A stretch of DNA of 64,000 nt from assembly GCA_023430145.1 (NCBI GenBank), contig JAEZCD010000165.1:23097-87096 (forward strand), given 5' to 3'. The position numbers and the translations under genes were made by a program. Under the pieces are notes generated by a model. That model was not told where the DNA came from and made no database searches. It saw only the letters and a program-made list of their open reading frames with translations. Source of the DNA: Pseudomonadota bacterium. Its GTDB lineage: Bacteria > Pseudomonadota > Alphaproteobacteria > Rhizobiales > Methylopilaceae. Of this stretch, positions 49,252 to 57,662 are shown piece by piece (position 1 is the stretch's first letter; each line of letters starts with the position of its first letter).

Positions 49252-50685
49252 CTACCCGACCGGCACGCGATGCGCCTCGAGCGGGGTGTGGCAGGAGAGG
49301 ACCTCGCAGCCGTCCTCGGTGATCAGCGTGAGATCGCCGATGTTGGCGCCGGCGACCATGGGGTCGAGCCATTGCGAGTGGAAGACCGAGACCATGCCGG
49401 GTTCGAGCCGATCGTAATTGTGCGAGGCGATGTTGTAGGCGGGCATGCCCATCATCGTGATCTCGTGGCCGAGATTCGGATTGTGGGGTCCGAACGTCGC
49501 CGGGTAGACGTGGTCGAGCGTCCTGCCCTGCCGCTCCCAGTCGGCATCCGGCACCCGCTGGCGGACGAAGCGGCGCGGCGAGCCGTCCGGCATCGCCCCC
49601 CAGTTGAAGGGCATCGTCCGCGCCTCGGCATCTTTCAGGTAGCCGCGCTCGATATAGGGCTCGAAGGCGGCGTTGTTGACGTCCCGGACGAGCACGCCGG
49701 GCTTGGCGACCGCGATCGCGCGGCGCACCCCCTCGGCGCACATCTCCAGCACCTCCTCCTGCTTCTTCGTGATGTCGCCGACGGCGATCATGCGGGCGGT
49801 CTGGGCGCAGTAGCCGCGATAGGTGACGTTGGAGATGTAGAGGTTGATCAGGTCGCCCGGCCGCACGACGTGGCCGTAGGGCTTGCCGCAATGGGTGCCC
49901 CAGCGGTTGATGCCGATCTGGTAGCCGTCGCCGGTCTCGCCGCCGCGCGCGAGCTGAGCGTAGGTGAAGGCGGCATAGATCTCGTGGTCGGTCACCCCTG
50001 GCTTGATCACGTGGTAGGCGGCCTGCATGCCGATGTCGACGAGCTGCGCGGCGCCGCGGAAGATCGCCTGCTCGCGCGGCGAGCGCACGCGCTGCATGCG
50101 GTCGATGATGTCCTTTTCGTTGGCGAAGGTCGCCTCCGGCAGGCCCTTCGCCAGCTCCGCCCAGTAGGGCGCCGAGGTCCGGTCGCCGATCAGCCCGATG
50201 CGGCCCTCGGCGATACCGAGCTTCTTCAGGATCTCGATCGCGAACGACACCGTCTTCTTCACCGGACTGCCCGGGCGGTCCAGGAACTCGCGCCCCCAGG
50301 GACCGATCTGCCAGATGTCCTCGACCAGCATCGGCTCGCCGGGCGGCGGCAGAAGGACGGAGGCGGTGAAGAAGGTGAGGAGCTGCAGTCCCTTGTCGAC
50401 ATCCGTCGGGATGATGAGAAAGCCCTCGCGCGCCCAGTCGCAGACGTAGCGGAGATAGGAGTTCGAGGTGTGGAACCAGCCGATGCCATCGGCATGGACG
50501 ATGAGGCAGTCGTATTCGCCGACCGTCGCGGCGCGCCGGATGCGTCGCAGGCGCTCGGCGTACTCCTCCTCCGGCAGCGGATCGACCGGCACGAACTCGA
50601 AGTTCGGCTCGAAGCCGGCGAGCAGGCTCTCGCAGCGGTTGGAGAACGCGTAAGGCAGCGCGTCGACGGGAGCATGCTGGTTCAT
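49252..50685 (-). CDS. M24 (creatinase/Xaa-Pro dipeptidase fold) protein with altered metal site
   Basis: 477 residues. The creatinase N-domain ('YAERLRRIRRAATVGEYDCLIVHADGIGWFHTSNSYLRYV') is followed by the pita-bread domain ('RMQRVRSPREQAIFRGAAQLVDIGMQAAYHVIKPGVTDHEIYAAF'). Of the five usual metal ligands only the His ('GPHNPNLGHEI') seems kept: both Asp are replaced in 'GDLINLYISNVTYRGYCAQTARM', and both Glu in 'LEPGMVSVFHSQW' and 'ANIGDLTLITEDG'. It should therefore not be a metallopeptidase. Creatinase is a precedent for metal-free catalysis in this fold. Last gene of the ABC operon, so it probably acts on the imported compound. Confidence 0.85.
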   Translation of the reverse strand: MNQHAPVDALPYAFSNRCESLLAGFEPNFEFVPVDPLPEEEYAERLRRIRRAATVGEYDCLIVHADGIGWFHTSNSYLRYVCDWAREGFLIIPTDVDKGLQLLTFFTASVLLPPPGEPMLVEDIWQIGPWGREFLDRPGSPVKKTVSFAIEILKKLGIAEGRIGLIGDRTSAPYWAELAKGLPEATFANEKDIIDRMQRVRSPREQAIFRGAAQLVDIGMQAAYHVIKPGVTDHEIYAAFTYAQLARGGETGDGYQIGINRWGTHCGKPYGHVVRPGDLINLYISNVTYRGYCAQTARMIAVGDITKKQEEVLEMCAEGVRRAIAVAKPGVLVRDVNNAAFEPYIERGYLKDAEARTMPFNWGAMPDGSPRRFVRQRVPDADWERQGRTLDHVYPATFGPHNPNLGHEITMMGMPAYNIASHNYDRLEPGMVSVFHSQWLDPMVAGANIGDLTLITEDGCEVLSCHTPLEAHRVPVG

Positions 50686-50716
50686 CGGTGTTTTCCTTCG
50701 GCGTGCCGGTTGTTGG

Positions 50717-51538
50717 TCATTGCCCGCGGTCGCGCATCAAGGGGGCGATGCGCTGGGCGAGGACGAGCAGGATGAAGGTCGCGGCGATCAGCACGCCGGA
50801 GACCGCGGCGACCCGGGCGTCGAGCGATTCCTCGATCATCTGCCAGAGCCGCATCGGCAGCACGCTCGTGCCGGCGTCGGCGAGGAACAGCGTGATCGAG
50901 ACGTTGTCGAAGGACTGCATGAAGACGAGGAACGCGCCGGCGACGATGCCCGGGGCGAGCAGCGGCAGGAGGATGCGGGCGAAGGTGCGGTGATAGTGGG
51001 CGCCGAGCGTCGCCGAGGCCTCCTCGAGCGAGGGATCGAGTCCTGCGGCCACGGCGACCGTCGCCCGGTAGAGCAGCGGGGCGAAGATGACGATGTGGCC
51101 GGCGATGACGAGAGCGCGCGAGGTGCCGAGCCCGATCATGGTGGCGGCGATGAGGGCGCCGAAGCCGTAGACGAGGCTCGGCAGCACCAGCGGCGCGAGC
51201 AGCACGGCCTCGACGCCGACGAGCGCCTTGCGGCTCAGCCGCAGCGTGCCGATAGCCGCCGGCACGGCGAACACCATGGCCCCCAGCACCGCGAGGGCGG
51301 CGATCTCGAGCGAGGTCGCCGCCGCGCGGTGGATCGGCTCGGAGCGGGCCGGGTCGGCGAGCGCCTCGTACCAGCGCAGCGACAGGCCGCTCGGCGGAAA
51401 GCGCAGCGTCTGGCCGGCGGTGAACGACATCAAAAGGCCCAGCAGGACAGGCCCGACCATGACGACGAGGCCCAGTCCGCCGAGGCCGATCACGGCGGCC
51501 TGGTAGGTGAACCGGGAGAGGTCCGCCGAGTCACGCAT
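50717..51538 (-). CDS. ABC transporter permease, polyamine/iron type (PotC-like)
   Basis: 273 residues. 'AAVIGLGGLGLVVMVGPVLLGLLMSFTAGQTLRFPPSGLSLRWYEAL', 'LVLPSLVYGFGALIAATMIGL', the EAA loop 'SLEEASATLGAHYHRTFARILLPLLAPGIVAGAFLVFMQSFDNVSITLFL'. Overlaps the PotB-like gene by 8 bases. Forms the channel with it. Confidence 0.9.
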   Translation of the reverse strand: MRDSADLSRFTYQAAVIGLGGLGLVVMVGPVLLGLLMSFTAGQTLRFPPSGLSLRWYEALADPARSEPIHRAAATSLEIAALAVLGAMVFAVPAAIGTLRLSRKALVGVEAVLLAPLVLPSLVYGFGALIAATMIGLGTSRALVIAGHIVIFAPLLYRATVAVAAGLDPSLEEASATLGAHYHRTFARILLPLLAPGIVAGAFLVFMQSFDNVSITLFLADAGTSVLPMRLWQMIEESLDARVAAVSGVLIAATFILLVLAQRIAPLMRDRGQ

Positions 51539-52364
51539 AGGCGACGAGCCTCTTGTGGCGGCCGAGCATCGTCAGCGCGATCAGGACCGTTCCGGTGGAG
51601 ACCAGCAGCACCACCGCCACCGCCGCCGCGAGCGGCCAGTTGAACAGCGTTCCGACCTGCTGGTAGACGAACAGCGGCAGGTAGATGTTGCGTGCGCCAC
51701 CGATCACCGCCTGGGTGACGAAGGAGGTGACCGCGCTCGCGAACACCAGCACCCAGCCCGCCAGAATGCCGGGGATCGCCGCCGGCAGGATCACGGTGAC
51801 GAGGATCCGCCAGGATCCGGCGCCGAGCGTCGCGGCCGCCTCGAGATAGCGCTGGTCGAGGCGGCTCAGCACGGCGATCAGCGGCAGGACGAGCAGCGGC
51901 AGCTCGATCTGCGTCAGCGCCAGCACAAGCCCGAACTCGGTGAACAGGAGGCGCATCGGGGTGTTCGTGAGACCGAGCCCGATCAGCGCCGAGTTCAGTA
52001 GGCCCTCCCGACCGAGAATGACGATCCAGGCGAAGGTTCGGACGACGTTGCTGGTCAGGATCGGCAGCAGCGTCAGGAAGATGATGACGTGGCGCCATCG
52101 CGGCGGGGCGTGCAGGTAGAGAAGCCCGATCGGCAGCCCGAGCAGGGTCGTCGCGCCGACCACCTTCAGACCGAGCAGGGTATTGATCATCACCCCGACG
52201 TTGAACGGATCGCCGAGGAAGCCGCGATAGGCCTCGAGCGTCACCTCGCCGCCGCGCGGCCAGTCCGTGAGGCTGACCGCGACCATGACGAACAGGGGGA
52301 CGACGAAGAAGGCGAGCGACAGCACGACCATCGGCAAGAGGAGAAGCCGCCTGTTGTCGCCCAT
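51531..52364 (-). CDS. ABC transporter permease, polyamine/iron type (PotB-like)
   Basis: About 277 residues, start MGDNRRLLLLPMVVLSLAFFVVPLFVMVAVSLTDWPRGG with GGAGGG upstream. 'FLTLLPILTSNVVRTFAWIVILGREGLLNSALIGLGLTNTPMRLLFTEFGLVLALTQIELPLLVLPLIAVLSRLDQRYLEAAATLGAGSWRILVTVILPAAIPGILAGW' contains the EAA loop. The long upstream frame is the shadow of the binding-protein gene. Confidence 0.88.
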   Translation of the reverse strand: MGDNRRLLLLPMVVLSLAFFVVPLFVMVAVSLTDWPRGGEVTLEAYRGFLGDPFNVGVMINTLLGLKVVGATTLLGLPIGLLYLHAPPRWRHVIIFLTLLPILTSNVVRTFAWIVILGREGLLNSALIGLGLTNTPMRLLFTEFGLVLALTQIELPLLVLPLIAVLSRLDQRYLEAAATLGAGSWRILVTVILPAAIPGILAGWVLVFASAVTSFVTQAVIGGARNIYLPLFVYQQVGTLFNWPLAAAVAVVLLVSTGTVLIALTMLGRHKRLVAYA

Positions 52365-52387
52365 GGCGCTCGCCCTCCGGCCCGCGC

Positions 52388-53428
52388 TCAGCGCGCGGCG
52401 ACGATCTTGTTGAACCGCTCGGTCCAGCCGGCGCGGGCGACATTGATCGACGCCCAGTCGGGAGTGACGAGCGACGGCAGGTCGGCGCGCGTCACGTAGT
52501 CGGAGACGTCGGGCGGGAGCGCGACGTCCTTGTTGGTCGGGAAGTAGGCGAGCGGCGGCCCCTTGAAGACGTTCTGCACCTCGGCCGAGATCGAGGCGTC
52601 CATGTAGGCGTAGACGGCGTCCGGGTCGGCGCTGCCGGTCGTCAGATGGATGTAGACGGGCAGGGCGAGCGCGCCGGTCTCCGGCTTGGCGAACGCGCAC
52701 GGAACACCGAGGCCCTTGAGGCGCGCCACATTGCCGGTGCTGCCGAGGAAGACGTTGACCTCGCCCTGCTGGAACAGGCTGAGCTGCTGCGAGCCGCTGT
52801 TGGCGATCGCCCCCACCTTGGGCAGGTATTTCTGCAGCATCTCGAACATCGGCTCCATGTTCTTCGCCGAGCCGCCGAACGCTTTCGCGATCTCCACCCA
52901 GGCCGCCGTCGCCGAGTTCGAGCCGAAGCCGATGAGGCTGATCTGCTTGTCGAAAGCCGGATTGGTGAAGAGGTCGCGGTAATCCTTCGGCTTCGGCACC
53001 TTGGTCGGATTGTAGGCGATGCCGTCGACCTGCACGTGCACGGTCGGGCCCCACTCCGTCTGGAAGGCGGGGTCGAGCTTCGACCAGTTCGGCATCTTCG
53101 ACGGGTCGACCTTCTGGATGAGCTTGTTGGCGACGAGGACGGCGGTCTGGCCGGGCGAGACGTAGAGCGCGTCGAAGGGTGGCTTGCCGGCCGAGGCCAT
53201 CATCTTGCCGACCTGGTCCTGGGCGAGGATCGGCGCGACGGTGAGCTCGATGCCCTTGGCGGCGAGGATAGGAGTGATCGTCTTGCGGATCATGTCCTCG
53301 GTGTCGCCGGGGAAGACGGCGGCGACGAGCTTGCCAGCCGCATGCGCGCGGCGGGGCAGCAGCGGCAGGGTCGCGGCGGCCGCGCTGCCGACCAGGAATG
53401 TGCGACGTGCAAGCGTATGATCGGCCAT
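52388..53428 (-). CDS. ABC transporter substrate-binding protein, polyamine/iron type, Tat leader
   Basis: 346 residues, start MADHTLARRTFLVGSAAAATLPLLPRRAHAAG: twin-arginine leader. 'KLVAAVFPGDTEDMIRKTITPILAAKGIELTVAPILAQDQVGKMMA', 'PFDALYVSPGQTAVLVANKLIQKVDPSKMPNW', 'LFQQGEVNVFLGSTGNVARLKGLGVPCAFAKPETGALALPVYIHLTTG' fit the SBP_bac_8/PotD-like group. Ligand may be a small cation or amine; the M24 protein hints at a guanidino or amide compound. Confidence 0.87.
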   Translation of the reverse strand: MADHTLARRTFLVGSAAAATLPLLPRRAHAAGKLVAAVFPGDTEDMIRKTITPILAAKGIELTVAPILAQDQVGKMMASAGKPPFDALYVSPGQTAVLVANKLIQKVDPSKMPNWSKLDPAFQTEWGPTVHVQVDGIAYNPTKVPKPKDYRDLFTNPAFDKQISLIGFGSNSATAAWVEIAKAFGGSAKNMEPMFEMLQKYLPKVGAIANSGSQQLSLFQQGEVNVFLGSTGNVARLKGLGVPCAFAKPETGALALPVYIHLTTGSADPDAVYAYMDASISAEVQNVFKGPPLAYFPTNKDVALPPDVSDYVTRADLPSLVTPDWASINVARAGWTERFNKIVAAR

Positions 53429-53439
53429 GTCGGTTCTCC

Positions 53440-54612
53440 TTAAGCTGGGGAGGCGGTTTCGGACGGGAGCTGATCGATCGGGAACACCTGGAGGCGGCCG
53501 AGGTCGGGGCGGATTCGGACGCGCTGACCGGGCGAACGGATGGTCTCGGGCGTGCGCGGCTCGACCACCTTCACCGGCGTGCCGTCGTCGAGCACGGCCT
53601 CGTGCACGACGGTCGGGCCGAGCGGCAGGCTGACGACGAGCGTTGCCGAGAGCGAGTTCTCGCCGTCCCCGAAAGTGACGTGCTCCGGGCGGATGCTGAC
53701 GGCGACCGGGGCTCCGCGCATGAACGGAACCGGGGCCGGCAGCGCGAGGACCTCGCCGGTCGAAAGGCTGAGGTGGGCGCGCTCCGGCCCGGTTTCGCTG
53801 ACGACCGCGCGGAACACGGAGGCGCGGCCGACGAACAGGTTGACGAAGAGGCTTTTCGGCCGGTCGTAGATCTCGGTCGGGGCGCCCTGCTGCTCGATCC
53901 TGCCGGCCCGCATGACGATCACCTGGCCGGCGACGGAGAGCGCCTCCTCCTGGTCGTGCGTGACGATGATCGTCGTGATCGACAGCTTCTTCTGCAGACG
54001 GACGAGCTCGATCTGCAGGTCGAGGCGGAGGTCCTTGTCGAGGGCGGCGAACGGCTCGTCGAGGAGCAGCAGCCGCGGCTCGATCGCCAGCGCCCTCGCC
54101 ACCGCCGCCCGCTGCTGCTGGCCGCCGGAAAGCTCCTTCGGCAGCCGGTTGGCGAAACCCTCGAGGCGCACGAGCGCGAGCATCTCGTCCACCCGCTTGC
54201 GCCGCTCGGGGCGGGCGACGCCGTGCGCGGCGAGGCCGTAGGCGACGTTCTCCTGCACGGTGAGGTGCGGGAACAGCGCGTAGCTCTGGAAGACCATGCC
54301 GATGCGCCGGCGTCGCGTCGGCAGGCTGTCGATGCGCATTGCTCCGAGATCGATGCGGCCGGCATCCGGCCGCACGAGGCCGGCGATCGAGCGCAGGATC
54401 GTCGTCTTGCCGCAGCCGGAAGGGCCGAGGAGGGCCAGCGTCTGCCCGGCCTCCACCGTGAAGGAGACCTCGTCGAGCACCGTCGTCGTGCCGAAGCGGT
54501 GGCTGACGCGCTCGACCCGAAGCTCTTCGCCGCGCACCGGCGCGCGTGACGCCGCCGCCAGGCTACCGACCGGCGAAGCGGGAGAAGCGGCTCTCGAACG
54601 AAGGAGGGGCAT
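53440..54612 (-). CDS. ABC transporter ATPase, polyamine/iron type (PotA/FbpC-like)
   Basis: 390 residues from ATG at 54612 with AGGAGG four bases upstream. Walker A GPSGCGKTT, Q-loop 'MVFQSYALFPHLTVQENVAYGL', 'ELSGGQQQRAAVARALAIEPRLLLLDEPFAALDKDLR', 'IIVTHDQEEALSVAGQVIVMRAGRI' and a C-terminal TOBE domain ('VSIRPEHVTFGDGENSLSATLVVSLPLGPTVVHEAVLDDGTPVKV'). First gene of the importer operon, just before the binding-protein gene. Confidence 0.92.
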   Translation of the reverse strand: MPLLRSRAASPASPVGSLAAASRAPVRGEELRVERVSHRFGTTTVLDEVSFTVEAGQTLALLGPSGCGKTTILRSIAGLVRPDAGRIDLGAMRIDSLPTRRRRIGMVFQSYALFPHLTVQENVAYGLAAHGVARPERRKRVDEMLALVRLEGFANRLPKELSGGQQQRAAVARALAIEPRLLLLDEPFAALDKDLRLDLQIELVRLQKKLSITTIIVTHDQEEALSVAGQVIVMRAGRIEQQGAPTEIYDRPKSLFVNLFVGRASVFRAVVSETGPERAHLSLSTGEVLALPAPVPFMRGAPVAVSIRPEHVTFGDGENSLSATLVVSLPLGPTVVHEAVLDDGTPVKVVEPRTPETIRSPGQRVRIRPDLGRLQVFPIDQLPSETASPA

Positions 54613-54631
54613 CCGGCCTCCTGCTAGAGCT

Positions 54632-54664
54632 GCGTACAATCTTTGTAGCAGCATGTGCATACGA
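54632..54664. promoter_or_regulatory. Candidate FCD/GntR operator upstream of the ABC operon
   Basis: GCGTACAA (54632-54639) and GCATACGA (54657-54664) repeat the pair found upstream of the GntR gene (56329 and 56352). A palindrome TACAA-TCT-TTGTA (54635-54647) overlaps the first. A further inverted copy, TCGTATGC, is at 54832-54839. Sits 20-50 bases before the ATPase start. Confidence 0.55.
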
Positions 54665-54853
54665 AAGCGAATCTCGTGCCACGCGGCGTCTGCCGGATCG
54701 GGCCACCGAGTTCCTGAGAGCGGGGAGGGCGTGTGAGGGGGAAACGGGCTCGGCAACCGATCGGCCGCACAGCGTCGAGCGATCAACAAGCGTGCAGTGC
54801 TGAGTATTTGATGTGCAATTGCCTGCGAGGATCGTATGCACGTACGGTGCGCA

Positions 54854-55561
54854 TCAGCGCCCGTGGGACGTCCTCGTTCCGGCGCTTCTCGAGCTCGCCC
54901 ATTCCTCGGGACGCGGCGTCTCGAGGTCGAAAAGGTCGCGCGTGCGCGCATAGCCGTGGCCGCCCATGCGGCCGAGCGCATCGAGGCCGGTCGCATCGAC
55001 GTGCAGGCGCTCGTCGACGAGCCCGGGATGGAAGAAGGCGGCCTGCACCTCGCCGAGGATGATCTCGCGCGACCTGCCGACCTCCAAGGTCAGGTATCGC
55101 CGACACTCGAAGGCGACCGGCGCCTCGGCGATTCGGGGGCACGAGACCCTGGTGCCTGGCACCGCTGTGAGGCCCGCTTCGCGGAGCTCGTCGACCTCGG
55201 GCGAAAAGGCCACGGCGCAGACGTTCATTGCCTCGGCGAGCGCGTCGCCGACGATGTGGACGGTGAACTCCCCGGTCAGCCGGACATTGAGGCCAGTGTC
55301 CTTGAATCGCATGTCGGGGTGGTTTTCGACGCCGAGCGCGAGGATCGCGGGGTCCGCAGAGAGGCAGTTGAAGAAGCTGAACGGCGCGGCGTTCACCCGT
55401 CCCTTGAGGTCGACGCTCGTGACGAGCGCGATCGGCCTCGGCACGACCGAGCCGATCAAGAGCTTGTAGCGCTCGCGCGGGCTCAGCGCGGCGAAGTCGA
55501 AAGCGACCGCGCCGCCGCTGCCGGACGCGCCGAGGGCGCCGCTATTTGCCTTTTCGAGCAC
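54854..55561 (-). CDS. Flavin reductase-like (FMN-binding split barrel) protein
   Basis: About 235 residues from GTG at 55561, overlapping the GntR stop; GAGGAG lies about nine bases upstream. Core motif 'YKLLIGSVVPRPIALVTSVDLKGRVNAAPFSFFNCLSADPAILALGVE', then 'KDTGLNVRLTGEFTVHIVGDALAEAMN' and 'SPEVDELREAGLTAVPG..VSCPRIAEAPVAFECRRYLTLEVG' match the Flavin_Reduct domain. Binds FMN and may supply reduced flavin or reduce a substrate. Cotranscribed with the GntR gene and upstream of the importer genes. Confidence 0.87.
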   Translation of the reverse strand: MLEKANSGALGASGSGGAVAFDFAALSPRERYKLLIGSVVPRPIALVTSVDLKGRVNAAPFSFFNCLSADPAILALGVENHPDMRFKDTGLNVRLTGEFTVHIVGDALAEAMNVCAVAFSPEVDELREAGLTAVPGTRVSCPRIAEAPVAFECRRYLTLEVGRSREIILGEVQAAFFHPGLVDERLHVDATGLDALGRMGGHGYARTRDLFDLETPRPEEWASSRSAGTRTSHGR

Positions 55562-56276
55562 GCCTCGCGCTCCTCGGCGGGGGCTCGGCGGCCTCGACCG
55601 CGAACGGCGACAGGATCTCGCGGATGTCGCGCGGGCGGTGCGGCTTGTCGTCAAGAAGGGCGCGGCCGATCACCGAGACGAGGTGCTCGTCCATGACCTG
55701 CATCGCCTTGTCGGCATCGCCGGCCTCGAGCGCCGAGATGATCTCCCGGTGCTCGGTGACGGCGCATTCGGACGAGTGAGGCCGCCCGTAGAGTGCGAGG
55801 ATCAGGGAGCAGCGCGACACCACCTCGCCGACGAAGCGGGCGAGCAGGCCGTTTCCCGTCGCCTCGGCGAGGAGGGTATGGAATCCGCCGGCGAGATGGA
55901 TCGACTCGGCGCCGGTTTCCGCCCACGCCCGTTCCTCGGCTTCGACATGGGCGACCAACGCCGCCTTCTCCGCCTCGGGAAAGCGGCGGGCGAGCGTCTC
56001 CACCACGATGCGCTCGAGGCCGCGCCGCACCGCAAAGATGTCGTGCGCTTCCGCCAGGCTTGGCGTCGCGACGGTGGCGCCCCGGTTCGGCTTCAGCTCG
56101 ATCAGGCCTTCGGCCGCGAGTTGCGTGAACGCGGCCCGGGCGATCGTCCGGCTGACGCCGAAGCTCTCGCCGACGGCGTCCTCCGGCAGCTTGGTGCCGG
56201 GAACGAGAGCCTGGCTGATGATGGCGCGGCGAAGGGCACGGATGACGATCGACACGCGCGAATTCGCAGGAACCAC
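55542..56276 (-). CDS. GntR-family regulator with FCD domain
   Basis: About 244 residues. The start codon is uncertain: the frame continues upstream, and GTG at 56276 is chosen because it just precedes the winged helix 'SRVSIVIRALRRAIISQALVPGTKLPEDAVGESFGVSRTIARAAFTQLAAEGLIELKPNRGATVA'. The FCD domain follows: 'EAHDIFAVRRGLERIVVETLARRF', 'FHTLLAEATGNGLLARFVGEVVSRCSLILALYG', 'EHREIISALEAGDADKAMQVMDEHLVSV'. Likely regulates itself and the importer operon through the GCATACRA repeats. Confidence 0.87.
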   Translation of the reverse strand: MVPANSRVSIVIRALRRAIISQALVPGTKLPEDAVGESFGVSRTIARAAFTQLAAEGLIELKPNRGATVATPSLAEAHDIFAVRRGLERIVVETLARRFPEAEKAALVAHVEAEERAWAETGAESIHLAGGFHTLLAEATGNGLLARFVGEVVSRCSLILALYGRPHSSECAVTEHREIISALEAGDADKAMQVMDEHLVSVIGRALLDDKPHRPRDIREILSPFAVEAAEPPPRSARRARKGK

Positions 56277-56328
56277 GGTTGCAGCGCCGATGAGGAAGAC
56301 CGGCAACGGTCTGGCACGTTTCCCGCGA

Positions 56329-56358
56329 GCATACAAGATGCTACACGAATTGCATACA
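56329..56358. promoter_or_regulatory. Candidate autoregulatory operator of the FCD/GntR gene
   Basis: GCATACAA (56329-56336) and GCATACA (56352-56358), 23 bp apart, about 55 bases upstream of the assumed GntR start. The same pair, 25 bp apart, precedes the importer ATPase gene. Confidence 0.5.
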
Positions 56359-57193
56359 TAGCCGGCATCATTCGCCGGAGCCGCCGGCGTGGTGTGGGCG
56401 AAGACCATCGGCTTCCGCCATGCCACTTCTCGAGCACGTTCTGCGATGAGGGACCAGTCCCGACGGATGATCCGGAAGGATGTGCGCACGCGTCCGCTGG
56501 ACGGGCGTGTCGGCGCGAAGGTCGGCAGATCATGCGAGCGCAGCCGCGCTCCCCTCCGGGAGCTCCTGGAGACGGCCGAAAACGTTCGCGATCCCCGTCT
56601 CGCGCATCCGGCGTGCGAGCTCCGACCGCAGCGCGAGCCGCGCCTCGTCGAAGCCGATCGGTTCCGGCCAGGCGGCCGAGGGTAGGATGTAGTCGCTGCG
56701 GGCCGGCCTGTTCGTGCAGATGCGCGAAGGCCCCTCGACCAAGGACATGAAGAGCCTGCCGCCGGTGATCGCCGAGCTCGGCGCGGTGCGCAAGGTTCTG
56801 AGAGCCGCGGCACTCCGGCCGAAAACGGGCGCTATCTGCCTGCTCCGAAGGCGGTTCCATACCCGGGCCGCCTGCGACGGACCGTTCTCGTCGAGCGCCA
56901 GCTCGAGCCCGACGATTTCCGTCTGCCGATCGCCGACGGCACAGCGATCTGCCGCATCATCGAGGCGCGAGAGGCCTTTCTGCGGACCGAGAAGCGCATC
57001 GAGGAGCTGCCGATCCGCGGCGGCGCGGTTGGGGACGGCGTGGCGCGTGGCCTCGCCAAGCTGATGGTGGCGATGGCCGCCAACCGCGCCGTCGCGATGG
57101 ACGGGGGCATTGCCGTCGCCTGCGACGGGAGGTCGATTTATACGCAATTCGAGGCACTTACCGGACTTCGGGGGGCCACCTCGGACGGGCTGA
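56359..57193. other. 835-base region with decayed coding sequence, no intact gene
   Basis: Plus-strand pieces look like protein: 'VQMREGPSTKDMKSLPPVIAELGA' near 56710-56785, and in another frame 'AICRIIEAREAFLRTEKRIEELPIRGGAVGDGVARGLAKLMVAMAANRAVAMDGG' near 56930-57110. A minus-strand piece near 56530-56700 reads 'PIGFDEARLALRSELARRMRETGIANVFGRLQELPEG' to a stop. The frames are broken, lack starts, and run toward the tRNA. I do not recognise the families. Probably remnants left by rearrangement beside the tRNA 3' end. Confidence 0.45.
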
Positions 57194-57269
57194 TGGTGCC
57201 GGCTGAGGGAGTCGAACCCCCGACCTGCCGCTTACAAGGCGGCTGCTCTACCAGCTGAGCTAAGCCGGC
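57194..57269 (-). tRNA. tRNA-Thr (anticodon UGU)
   Basis: A complete cloverleaf reads on the minus strand: acceptor GCCGGCT/AGCCGGC, D arm GCTC..GAGC, anticodon arm GCCGC-CTTGTAA-GCGGC with anticodon TGT, T arm with TTCGACT loop, discriminator A and an encoded CCA at 57194-57196. 76 bases in all. Confidence 0.95.
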
Positions 57270-57354
57270 GTGCGACCTCACGCCTAGCAGGCCCGCGGCC
57301 GGGGAACAACCTCGGGGCTCGCGCGGGTGACGGTCGGCAGCGGTCGCGGTTCGG

Positions 57355-57662
57355 CCGGCGAAGTAGACGAGCAGGACCGGATTCGGCGTCGCCCGGGCCT
57401 CGGCGAGGAAAGCGTCGAGGAGCCGGTTCGCCTCGGAGAGCGAGGCGTTCTTGGCGACCGTCCTGCGGAAGCCGGCGGTGCGCAGCGAGGTCTCCATCAG
57501 GTCGACGTCGTTCTCGGGATTGCGCAGCGGCGTCGCGTGCTCGTAGCGGCTGTTGCCGATGAGGAGCGCGAGACGCGTCTCCTCCTCGGCGCGCGCGGGG
57601 CCGGTGCAGAGGGTGGCGACGGTCGCGAGAATGCCGACGATCGTTCCAAGGAGAAGCTTCAT
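57355..57662 (-). pseudogene. Truncated caspase-like (peptidase C14) gene
   Basis: Starts with a signal peptide MKLLLGTIVGILATVATLCTGPARAEE, then the C14 N-terminal strand pattern 'RLALLIGNSRYEHATPLRNPENDVDLMETSLRTAGFRRTVAKNASLSEANRLLDAFLAEARATPNPVLLVYFAG'. Intact members continue FAGHG with the catalytic His and, later, the catalytic Cys. Here the sequence goes FAGRTATAADR and reads on into the tRNA gene. The catalytic half is missing, so this is a 5' fragment of about 100 codons. Confidence 0.75.

Noticed and set aside
56530..57147. 205-residue minus-strand frame near the tRNA
   Set aside because: Only the last 50 or so residues look protein-like; the rest is the antisense of other debris, so no intact gene is called.
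57138..57354. Continuation of the caspase-like frame through the tRNA gene
   Set aside because: The translation after FAG has no similarity to the family and runs over the tRNA; it is read-through of a truncated gene.
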